A stretch of 38,001 bases of DNA, from assembly GCF_002154505.1 (NCBI RefSeq), contig NZ_MUBM01000032.1, forward strand, positions 1 to 38,001, written 5' to 3'. Made by a program: the position numbers and the translations under genes. The notes beneath the pieces were generated by a model that had not been told where the DNA came from, did not search any database, and saw only the letters and a program-made list of their open reading frames with translations. Positions 16,646 through 23,558 of the stretch are shown piece after piece. The DNA is from Streptomyces carpinensis. GTDB taxonomy: Bacteria > Actinomycetota > Actinomycetes > Streptomycetales > Streptomycetaceae. The first letter of the stretch is position 1; every line of letters begins with the position of its first letter.

Positions 16646-17823
16646 GGCGCGGCCTCCGGCGAGAGGCGACCGGAGAGCACCGGCGCGTCGTGGGCGGCGA
16701 GGAACGCGGCCACGGAGATGTCCCAGCCGAAGCACTCCGCACGCGCGCGTGCCGCCGCCCGCCGTTCCGGCTCCGGGCGGGCCAGGAGTGCCTCCACGGC
16801 ATCCGCGAAGGCCTCCCCCCGGTCCTGGGCCGTGGCACCGGCCGAGCCGATCACCTCCGGCAGCGCGGAGGAGGCACTGGCCACGACGGGCGTACCGCAC
16901 GCCATGGCCTCCAGGGCGGCCAGCCCGAACGTCTCGGCGGGCCCCGGAGCGAGGCAGACGTCGGCGGTGGCCTGGAGCGCGCCGAGCAGGGCCCGGTCCG
17001 AGACGTGTCCCAGGAAGGTGACCGGCAGCCCGCTCTCGCGCGCCCGCTGTTCCAGCCGGGGCCGCAGCGGCCCGTCGCCCGCCACGACGAGCACCGCCGG
17101 CCGTCCGCGCCGCAACAGCGCCTCCAACGTGTCGAGTGCGGTGCCGGGCCGCTTCTCCACGGACAGTCGGGTGCAGGTCACCAGCAGCGCCTCGGCCCCG
17201 CCGGCGTGCCGCGCGCGCAGGTCCGGGTCGCGCAGCGCCGGGCGACGTTCCACCAGATCCACACCGAGCGGGGCGCGGGCGACGTTGCGCGCGCCGATCC
17301 GCACGAACTCCCGCGCGGCGAACTCGGTGGTGCACACCACGCGCGCGTAGGTGTGCGCGGTGCGGACGTTGAGCGCGTCCGCGGCCCGGCGGGACAGGTT
17401 CTCCGGCAGGCCCCAGGTGCGCAGGACCCCGTCGGCCGTCTCGTGGGACACCATGACGGCGGGCACCCGGGCTCGCCGCGCCCACCTGCCGGTCCACCGC
17501 AGCGTCGTGCGGTCGGAGACCTCCAGACGGTCCGGAGCCAGCTGCTCCAGAAGGTCCGCGACGCGCCGCCTGCCGGTCAGGACGCGGTAGCCGCCGCTGC
17601 CCGGAAGCAGCGGTCCGGGCAGGGTGATGACCCGGCCCTGCTCGGTCTCGCTGTCGGTGTGGCGCTCGCCGGGGACGATCAGCACGGGTTCGTGGCCGGC
17701 CTCCCGGTAGCCCTTTCCGAGCTCGCGCAGGGCGGTGCGCAGGCCGCCGGAGGCGGGCGCGACGAAGTTGGCGATGCGGACGATCCTGAGCGGTCCGCCG
17801 CTCATGCGTGGTCCGCCGCTCAT
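16642..17823 (-). CDS. GT4-type glycosyltransferase
   Basis: A 393-residue protein with the GT-B fold pattern of family 4 glycosyltransferases. The N-terminal domain has the glycine-rich acceptor loop FVAPASGGLRTALREL. The C-terminal nucleotide-sugar domain has LLVTCTRLSVEKRPGTALD, VVAGDGPLRP, VTFLGHVSD and the E-x7-E type motif in GPAETFGLAALEAMACGTP. The start at 17823 overlaps the stop of the preceding glycosyltransferase. An in-frame second ATG at 17805 is an equal candidate because an 18-bp duplication copied the start region. It resembles the mannosyltransferases of actinobacterial phospholipid and glycolipid synthesis. Donor and acceptor are not determinable here. Confidence 0.88.
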   Translation of the reverse strand: MSGGPRMSGGPLRIVRIANFVAPASGGLRTALRELGKGYREAGHEPVLIVPGERHTDSETEQGRVITLPGPLLPGSGGYRVLTGRRRVADLLEQLAPDRLEVSDRTTLRWTGRWARRARVPAVMVSHETADGVLRTWGLPENLSRRAADALNVRTAHTYARVVCTTEFAAREFVRIGARNVARAPLGVDLVERRPALRDPDLRARHAGGAEALLVTCTRLSVEKRPGTALDTLEALLRRGRPAVLVVAGDGPLRPRLEQRARESGLPVTFLGHVSDRALLGALQATADVCLAPGPAETFGLAALEAMACGTPVVASASSALPEVIGSAGATAQDRGEAFADAVEALLARPEPERRAAARARAECFGWDISVAAFLAAHDAPVLSGRLSPEAAP

Positions 17824-17827
17824 GCCG
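17792..17827. repeat. 18-bp tandem duplication at the start of the second glycosyltransferase
   Basis: Units at 17792-17809 and 17810-17827 agree at 17 of 18 positions, differing only in the last base pair. They encode MSGGPR then MSGGPL, so the gene has two in-frame ATG codons six codons apart, of which the upstream one makes the overlap with the preceding stop. Confidence 0.85.
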
Positions 17828-18965
17828 CCACCGCCGTGCGCCGACGGGCGAGCACGTCCTCGTAGTGCCCGAGGAGCTGGTCGCCGACGGCGGCCCAGGT
17901 GCGGCCCTCGACGGCGGCGCGGCCGGCCGTCCCGAAGGCGGCCCTGCGCGCGGGGTCGGCGGCCAGCGACCGTACCGCCTCCCGTACGGCGGCCGGGTCG
18001 CCCGGCGTGACCAGCAGTCCGGTGCGGCCATGGGCGACCAGGTCGAGCGGACCTCCGGCGGCGGGCGCGACGACGGGCACACCGGCGGCCATGGCCTCCT
18101 GCACGGTCTGGCAGAAGGTCTCGAACGGGCCGGTGTGCACGAAGACGTCCAGGGACGCGAATATCCGGGCGAGTTCGGCGCCGGTGCGGCGGCCCAGGAA
18201 GAGCGCGCCCGGCAGTGCCTCGGTCAGCCGTGTCCGGGAGGGGCCGTCACCCACGACCACGACCCGCACGCCCGGCAGTCCGCACACCCCGGCGAGGAGT
18301 TCGACCTCCTTCTCGGGGGCGAGCCGGCCGATGTAGCCGACGATCGACTCGCCGTTCGGGGCGAGTGAGCGGCGCAGCGCCTCGTCCCGGTGGCCCGGGT
18401 GGAAGCGCACGGTGTCGACGCCGCGCGGCCACAGCCTGACCCGGGGCACGCCGTGCGCCTCCAGGTCGCGCAGTGCCGCGCCGGAGGGTGCCAGGGTGCG
18501 GTCGGCGGCGGCGTGCACGGAGCGGATCCGGCGCCAGGCGGCCCCCTCCCCGGCGCCCATGTAGGTGCGGGCGTAGCCGGCGAGGTCGGTCTGGTAGACG
18601 GCCACGGCCGGGATGCCGAGCCGGGTTGCCGCGGCCATGCCCCGCACGCCGAGGACGAACGGGCTCGCCAGGTGGACGAGGTCGGCACGGTGCTCGCTCA
18701 GAGCGGCTGCGACCCGCCTGCTGGGGAGCGCGACACGGACCTGGGGGTAGCCCGGGAGCGGGAGGGAGGGCACGCGGACGACGGGGACGTCCGGGGCGTC
18801 GGGGTACGGCGCCTCGGAGCCGGAGGCGCCGGGGGCGGCGGTGGCCGGAGCGACGACGAGCGGGGCGTGGCCCCGGTCGGAGAGGTGGCGGGCGGTCTGG
18901 AGGGCGCAGTGGGCGACGCCGTTCACATCAGGGGGAAAGGATTCGGTCACGATGACGACACGCAT
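17820..18965 (-). CDS. GT4-type glycosyltransferase, MgtA/PimB-like
   Basis: A 381-residue GT-B glycosyltransferase. The N-terminus MRVVIVTESFPPDVNGVAHC contains the acceptor-side glycine loop. Its neighbourhood VYQTDLAGYARTYMGAGEG and RLWPRGVDTVRFHPGHRDE closely recalls the GDP-mannose-dependent alpha-mannosyltransferase group (MgtA type). The donor domain has IVGYIGRLAPEKEVELL, VVVVGDGPSR, LFLGRRTGAELA and the motif GPFETFCQTVQEAMAAGVP. It is the first gene of a three-gene coupled unit with a second glycosyltransferase and an SGNH hydrolase. Together they probably build and trim a cell-envelope glycolipid (inference). Confidence 0.88.
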   Translation of the reverse strand: MRVVIVTESFPPDVNGVAHCALQTARHLSDRGHAPLVVAPATAAPGASGSEAPYPDAPDVPVVRVPSLPLPGYPQVRVALPSRRVAAALSEHRADLVHLASPFVLGVRGMAAATRLGIPAVAVYQTDLAGYARTYMGAGEGAAWRRIRSVHAAADRTLAPSGAALRDLEAHGVPRVRLWPRGVDTVRFHPGHRDEALRRSLAPNGESIVGYIGRLAPEKEVELLAGVCGLPGVRVVVVGDGPSRTRLTEALPGALFLGRRTGAELARIFASLDVFVHTGPFETFCQTVQEAMAAGVPVVAPAAGGPLDLVAHGRTGLLVTPGDPAAVREAVRSLAADPARRAAFGTAGRAAVEGRTWAAVGDQLLGHYEDVLARRRTAVAA

Positions 18966-19104
18966 ACCGGTGTTGTCGCCGCACCGGACGTGAACGCGTC
19001 AACGTCGATCTTTCCGGCCGAGGAACGTCCCATGAGCGTTGGGCGGTCCGGCCCGGCGGGTCATCCCGTGTCCACGCGCCCCTGTGCGGCGGGCCACCGG
19101 ACGT

Positions 19105-20523
19105 TCACGCGGTCGGCAGGTCGGGGTTGATCCGGCTGCGCACGGCCGTCTGGACCTCGGCCTCCTCGGCAGGGTCGGCGGCGAGCCGCCGCAGTTGCTC
19201 GACGACCCGGGTATCACCGGTCTCGGCGTACCGGGCGGCGAGTTCGCGGGTGGTCTCCTCGCAGTCCCACAGGCACTCGACGGCGAAGCCGGCGGGGAAG
19301 GAGGGGTCGGTTGCGGCCAGCGCACGGGCGGCGCGCCCGCGCAGATGGGAAGAGGCGGTCTCGCGGTAGATGTGCCGCAGGACGGGCGCGGCGCAGGTGA
19401 TGCCGAGCCGCCCGGTGCCGTCGACGAGGGCCCACAGAGTGGGTGCGTCGGGCCCCTCGCCCCGCACGGCCTCCCGGAGGGCGGCGAGGACGAGGTCACG
19501 GTCCCCGGCCCCGCCACGGCAGGCGAGCATCCGGCCGGCGGCGGCGCCCAGCGGGTCGGGGCGGCGGGCCCAGCCGCGTGCCCGGTCCACGGCGGCGACA
19601 CTGCGCATGCGTTCGAAGGCGTCGACGGCGGCCTCCACCACGGTGGCGGAGCCGTCGGACACGGCCGACTCGATCAGGTCCAGGGTGTCGGGGTCGTTGC
19701 CGTCGGCGAGGTAGCGCAGGGCGGTGCAGCGGGCGCCGTCCGTGCCCTGCCGGGCGGCCCGGAGGATCTCGGGCCGGTCCTCGGGACCGGCCACGGCGGC
19801 CAGGCAGCGGGCGGCGGGGACGTGGAGGGCGGCGCCGCGCTCGATGCCCTGCTGGGCCCACTCGAACACGGCCTGCACGCTCCAGCCGGGCCGGGGCCCG
19901 GTGGGCCGCATCTGCCGCTGCCAGCGGTCGAAACAGCCGGTCTCGTGGGCGGCGCGCACACGCGTGGCGATCGATGCCCGCGGGTCCTCCGCCCACAGCC
20001 GCCACGGCCGTGGCTCGAAGGCGTCACGCACGGCGGCGGCCAGCTCGGCCTCGCCCTCGGGGTCGGTGGAGAAGCGCGCGAGGACGGGCGCGGCCAGGGC
20101 ACGCAGCCCGGCGTCGTCGTCGCGGAGCGCCAGCTCGTCCAGGGCCCAGGCCCAGTTGGCGCCGGTGGCGGCGTACCTGCGCAGCAGGGCGAGCGCGTCC
20201 TGCCTGCCGTAGGAGGCGAGGTGCCCGAGGACGGCGAGGGCGAGCCCGGTGCGGGACTCGTCGGTGTCGAGGGCGTCCTCGGGGTCGAAGAGGTGCGCCT
20301 CGATGGCGTCCAGCTCGCCGTTCAGGTCGAGGAAGAGCCGGGCGTAGTACAGGGAGCGGTTCTCCACCTGCCAGTCGTGGCGGGGGTCGCGCAGCACGCA
20401 GTGGTCGAGAGCCGCGAGCGCTTCGGCGCGCGGGGCGGTGAGCGCGTGCAGTGTGCCGTCGCCGCGGCCCCGCTGGAGCAGGCCGAGCAGCGTACCGCTG
20501 GGCGCTATGACCGGATCGAACAT
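19105..20523 (-). CDS. HEAT-repeat protein
   Basis: Read from ATG 20523 this is 472 residues. An in-frame GTG at 20538 adds five, but GAGG nine bases upstream favours 20523. The body is a series of about 35-residue helical repeats with alternating Ala/Leu/Arg, for example GLALAVLGHLASYGRQDALALL, WALDELALRDDDAGLRALAAPVLA and SSHLRGRAARALAATDPSFP, as in HEAT/PBS-lyase repeat proteins. There is no signal peptide or membrane helix. These solenoids bind other proteins or nucleic acids, and no enzymatic motif is visible. A 19-codon ORF lies 46 bases upstream and may control it. Confidence 0.75.
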   Translation of the reverse strand: MFDPVIAPSGTLLGLLQRGRGDGTLHALTAPRAEALAALDHCVLRDPRHDWQVENRSLYYARLFLDLNGELDAIEAHLFDPEDALDTDESRTGLALAVLGHLASYGRQDALALLRRYAATGANWAWALDELALRDDDAGLRALAAPVLARFSTDPEGEAELAAAVRDAFEPRPWRLWAEDPRASIATRVRAAHETGCFDRWQRQMRPTGPRPGWSVQAVFEWAQQGIERGAALHVPAARCLAAVAGPEDRPEILRAARQGTDGARCTALRYLADGNDPDTLDLIESAVSDGSATVVEAAVDAFERMRSVAAVDRARGWARRPDPLGAAAGRMLACRGGAGDRDLVLAALREAVRGEGPDAPTLWALVDGTGRLGITCAAPVLRHIYRETASSHLRGRAARALAATDPSFPAGFAVECLWDCEETTRELAARYAETGDTRVVEQLRRLAADPAEEAEVQTAVRSRINPDLPTA

Positions 20524-20569
20524 GGGAAACAGCCTCACATCAAGCGTCGACGCAACCGGGGAACACGCA

Positions 20570-20629
20570 CTACCTGGCCGCGTGACAACACGTCGGAGCG
20601 CCCGCCGTCTCTTGCTTGCTGTAGACCAT
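20570..20629 (-). CDS. Putative 19-residue leader peptide upstream of the HEAT-repeat gene
   Basis: The sequence MVYSKQETAGAPTCCHAAR reads from ATG 20629 to a TAG at 20570-20572, preceded by AGAGGAAG, a good ribosome site. The adjacent Cys-Cys-His codons (TGT TGT CAC) near the end are reminiscent of cysteine-responsive attenuator peptides of actinobacteria. The stop is 46 bases before the HEAT-repeat start. A longer in-frame ATG 13 codons upstream lacks a ribosome site. Translation is not proven. Confidence 0.4.
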   Translation of the reverse strand: MVYSKQETAGAPTCCHAAR

Positions 20630-20845
20630 CTTCCTCTGCCTCTCGTCGGTGGCCCATGCGGGCCGCATCACGGTCCGCGCGGTGCGGCAACACCTGCCCA
20701 GCCATCGCGTCCGTGAATCACGACGTCATGATGACCCGGCGCCCGTGCTGCCGCGACCGAAATTTCCGGCGGCCCCGTACCGCCTCCCCCGTTTTCCGTG
20801 TCTTTGCTGGTCAGACCGTGTTTCAGCTACGCACGGCCCTGGGAT
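20630..20845. other. Intergenic DNA between the leader ORF and the ankyrin gene
   Basis: It holds the probable promoter of the HEAT-repeat transcript. The section 20740-20830 is AT-richer than average and fits a promoter, but no clear box pair was assigned. No gene is supported. Confidence 0.4.
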
Positions 20846-21238
20846 TCACTGCTCGCCGAACAGCTGTAGCAGCTCGGTGCGGCCGAACATCCGGGCCGTG
20901 TCGAGGGCCGAGGGCGTGCCCAGGGAGGGGTCCGCGCCGCCCTCCAGCAAGGCCTTGATCACGTCCTGCTCGCCCTTGAAGACCGCTCCGGCGAGGGGCG
21001 TCTGACCCCGGTCGTTGACGCGGTCGGCATCGGCGCCGCGGGCCAGCAGGGCGCGGACCGCGTCGGCGTGACCGTGGTAGGCGGCGAGCATCACGAGGGA
21101 GTCGCCGCGGTCGTTGGTGAGGTCGGCCGGGACACCCGCGTCGACGTACGCCACGAGCGCCTCGGTCCGCCCCTGCCGGGCCAGATCGAAGATCTTGGTC
21201 GCCAGCTCCACGACCTCTGGGTCGGGGGCTTCACTCAT
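20846..21238 (-). CDS. Ankyrin-repeat protein
   Basis: A 130-residue cytoplasmic protein consisting almost wholly of ankyrin repeats: TEALVAYVDAGVPADLTNDR, then GDSLVMLAAYHGHADAVRALL with ARGADADRVNDR, then GQTPLAGAVFKGEQDVIKALL with EGGADPS, and a partial C-terminal repeat. The TPL and G-A-D signatures are clear. Small stand-alone ankyrin proteins of this size are frequent in Streptomyces and serve as protein-binding modules; the partner is not known. It is transcribed away from the small membrane gene at 21625, with a set of imperfect direct repeats just upstream of its start. Confidence 0.88.
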   Translation of the reverse strand: MSEAPDPEVVELATKIFDLARQGRTEALVAYVDAGVPADLTNDRGDSLVMLAAYHGHADAVRALLARGADADRVNDRGQTPLAGAVFKGEQDVIKALLEGGADPSLGTPSALDTARMFGRTELLQLFGEQ

Positions 21239-21624
21239 GGGCCGGACCGCCTCTCACTGCGAGCGTTGGGGACTGCTTGGGGAATGCGGGAAGTGCTCGG
21301 GGAATGCACTGCTCGGAAAGTGTGCGCGGGTGCCGCTTGCGGACCCGCGCGGAGCAAGCGTACGACCGCCAGCGCTGCTCGGCCGTACGGGGGAATCGCC
21401 AGGGTACTGGCTCGTGCGGCACATGACCCGAGGCGCCCGAGGTAGAGATCATCACGGACCCCGTCCCCTACGGCAGGGCAACTCAGCCGCCGGCCCAGCC
21501 GACTGCGCCACCTGAGGGAAATCGAACGAAATTCACCCAGTTGCACCTTTTGTCATATGGATACATCCTGTGATGCTGGAAGGACTCAGGGTGACTGTCC
21601 CCCCTCGACACCAGGAGATCTCAC
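21239..21624. other. Divergent intergenic region of the ankyrin and small membrane genes
   Basis: These 386 bases separate divergent genes. On the ankyrin side are direct repeats (21263-21320). On the other side 21515-21580 is distinctly AT-rich for this genome and includes TTGCAC at 21541, so it probably contains the promoter for the plus-strand genes. No credible ORF is seen. Confidence 0.45.
21263..21326. repeat. Imperfect short direct repeats upstream of the ankyrin gene
   Basis: Related units begin at 21263 (GCGTTGGGGACT), 21275 (GCTTGGGGAATGCGGG), 21295 (GCTCGGGGAATGCACT) and 21311 (GCTCGGAAAGTG), spaced 12, 20 and 16 bases. They lie 25-90 bases upstream of the ankyrin start, within its leader or promoter. 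Confidence 0.6.
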
Positions 21625-21819
21625 ATGATCCTCTCCATCTCAGGCGTCGTCCTGTTCGGCACTATCGGCTTCATCTTCTTCCGCAAGGACGGCCTGAAGC
21701 CCTCACACGCATGCGTGTCGGTCCTGTTCGGTTTCTACCTCTCGAGCACGGCCATCGCCCCGAGCATCAGAGCTGGCGGCGAGTCCCTGGCGAGCCTGCT
21801 GGGCGGCATGAGGTTCTGA
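21625..21819 (+). CDS. 64-residue small membrane protein
   Basis: The start ATG 21625 has AGGAG seven bases upstream. The protein is MILSISGVVLFGTIGFIFFR at its N-terminus, a transmembrane helix, then a short basic loop KDGLKPSH and a second hydrophobic stretch with VSVLFGFYLSSTAIAP. It ends in a short polar tail. It lies 97 bases upstream of the FtsK-like gene in the same direction. Small two-helix proteins next to FtsK/Tra-like genes are common in Streptomyces and some derive from plasmid transfer regions (Spd-like). No characterised function is recognised. Confidence 0.75.
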   Translation: MILSISGVVLFGTIGFIFFRKDGLKPSHACVSVLFGFYLSSTAIAPSIRAGGESLASLLGGMRF

Positions 21820-21916
21820 GACCGCCGCCCTCCCCGGAGGACTCCGACAGGATCGTTCCGGATCGGTCCGAGGGACCCCTCGCCCGTCACCCGTACGCAC
21901 CCACAGGAGGCAGCAC

Positions 21917-23497
21917 GTGGCCCGGCGCCCCCTCCCCCGCATTCTCAGCACAGGCAGCGCGCAGCTCGGCCGGAGCCGGGAGCTGGCCCGGACGGCGGCG
22001 GACAGCGCCACGGACGTCCTCCACCCGCTGATCACCATCGCCCGTGGTCTGCGCCGGCTCGCCGCGATCGGCCGGCGCAGATGGGCGGACACCCCCAAGG
22101 ACCGGCGCGGGCCGCTGCTGTTCCTGGTGGCCTCGGTGATCCTGGTGGTGGCCCTGGTGCCGTACGGCCCGCTGCTCGCCGCGGTCGTGGTGACGTCGGC
22201 GGCGGCCTGGCTGGGCCGGAACCGCACTCCGCCCCGGCCCGAGGGCCCCGACGCGTCGCACACCCGGCGCCTGTCGTCGCTGTACGAGGCGCTGGTCCCG
22301 TACTTCTCGGCCGCCGAGGACCCGGCGCCGCTGTACGCGCACGGCGGCCAGTGGGAGAAGGCCTTCCCCTCCTACGCGTTCGACGACTCCGGTCGCGTCT
22401 CCCACCTGCTGATCCGCTACCCGGCGTACTTCACCGACGGCGAGCCCGAGGCACGGGCGCGCATCGAGCACCTGCTCGCCGTCAAGGCCGGCCGGGGCCG
22501 CGAGTACCTCTTCGTCTGGGACGAGGAGGGCAACGAGCTCGCGGTCACCGCGCTCACCCCGCTGCCGACCGGCATCCCCGCCCAGCGGTTCGTCACCGCA
22601 CCGGGCGAGACCGTGCTGGGCTTCACCGACCCGAGCGAGGTCCAGCGCACCCTCCCCCTCGCCTTCGGTGAGGAACAACATGACGTGCCGCCGGTCGTCT
22701 GGCGCACGGGCCTGCGCTCCACCGAGCCGCACCTGCTGGCGATGGGCCAGCCGGGCAGCGGCACCTCCACGCTGCTGCGCTCCATCGCGCTCCAGGCCCT
22801 CCAGCACGGGGACGTGCTCGTCGTCGACGGTGGCGGCACCGGTGAGTACGCCTGCCTGACCGGCCGTGACGGAGTCCTGGCCGTCGAGTGCGGGCTGGCC
22901 GGGGTGCTGGCCAGCCTGGAGTGGGCGGCCACGGAGACCGAACGGCGGCTGATCGCCGTCAACCGCGCACGGCAGGCGGGCCAGCCCCCGCCGGACGACA
23001 CCAAGCGCCCGCTGTGGCTGCTGCTCGACCAGCCGACCGCGTTCACGCACCTGGCCGCCGCGAACGGCCGCAAGGACCCCCAGGCGCTGCTCCAGGTGCC
23101 GCTGCGGCACGGCCGCGCGGTCAACGTCACGGTCGTCGTGGCCGAACAGTTCGACAGCGCGGACGCGCTCGGCGACGCGCTGCGGCAGCACACCCGCGCG
23201 CGTGTCGTGCTCGGGCCCGCGACGGTGGAGCAGCTGAAGGCGGTGCTGGGAGCCCCGCCGCACACCACGCCGCCGCCCATGGTCCCGCCCGGGCGCGGGT
23301 ACGCGCGGCTGGGCACGGGGGCCGTGCACCGGCTCCAGGTTCCGGCGACGCCCGATCCGTACGACGACTCGGTGAGCGAGACGCTGCGCAGGGCGGTGCA
23401 GGACCTGCTGCCGCCCAAGACGACACCGGCGGACGGGGAGACCGTGCCCGAACCCACGGAGGCCGTCACCGAGGCCGCTGTGGCCGAGCCGTCCTGA
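21917..23497 (+). CDS. FtsK/SpoIIIE-like membrane protein with degenerate Walker motifs
   Basis: A 526-residue protein starting at GTG 21917, with AGGAGG six bases upstream. Residues about 63-100 form one or two membrane helices. A cytoplasmic region with LFVWDEEGNELAVTALTPLP follows, then a P-loop-like domain. Its Walker A is GQPGSGTST (277-285), with threonine at the position of the essential lysine. The Walker B strand LWLLLD is followed by Gln (D371, Q372) where Glu is usual. Pieces such as VVVAEQFDSADALGDALRQH and TRARVVLGPATVEQL match the FtsK/EssC domain plan. It is probably a non-hydrolysing FtsK-like protein and may act as a scaffold or binding partner. The C-terminal 35 residues are disordered. 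Confidence 0.75.
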   Translation: MARRPLPRILSTGSAQLGRSRELARTAADSATDVLHPLITIARGLRRLAAIGRRRWADTPKDRRGPLLFLVASVILVVALVPYGPLLAAVVVTSAAAWLGRNRTPPRPEGPDASHTRRLSSLYEALVPYFSAAEDPAPLYAHGGQWEKAFPSYAFDDSGRVSHLLIRYPAYFTDGEPEARARIEHLLAVKAGRGREYLFVWDEEGNELAVTALTPLPTGIPAQRFVTAPGETVLGFTDPSEVQRTLPLAFGEEQHDVPPVVWRTGLRSTEPHLLAMGQPGSGTSTLLRSIALQALQHGDVLVVDGGGTGEYACLTGRDGVLAVECGLAGVLASLEWAATETERRLIAVNRARQAGQPPPDDTKRPLWLLLDQPTAFTHLAAANGRKDPQALLQVPLRHGRAVNVTVVVAEQFDSADALGDALRQHTRARVVLGPATVEQLKAVLGAPPHTTPPPMVPPGRGYARLGTGAVHRLQVPATPDPYDDSVSETLRRAVQDLLPPKTTPADGETVPEPTEAVTEAAVAEPS

Positions 23498-23531
23498 GCC
23501 AGCGCCGAACCACGGCGGTCACCCGCTGCAA

Positions 23532-23558
23532 CTACCGCGGCTACCGCGGCTACCGCGG
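23532..23558. repeat. Three perfect 9-bp tandem repeats between convergent genes
   Basis: CTACCGCGG occurs three times in a row, and a partial fourth copy (CTACG) begins at 23559. That partial copy supplies the stop codon of the minus-strand MocR gene. The first repeat is 34 bases after the stop of the FtsK-like gene. Confidence 0.85.

Noticed and set aside
18960..19010. TTGACG upstream of the first GT4 gene as a promoter
   Set aside because: The matching -10 region (GCGACA) is too poor to call.
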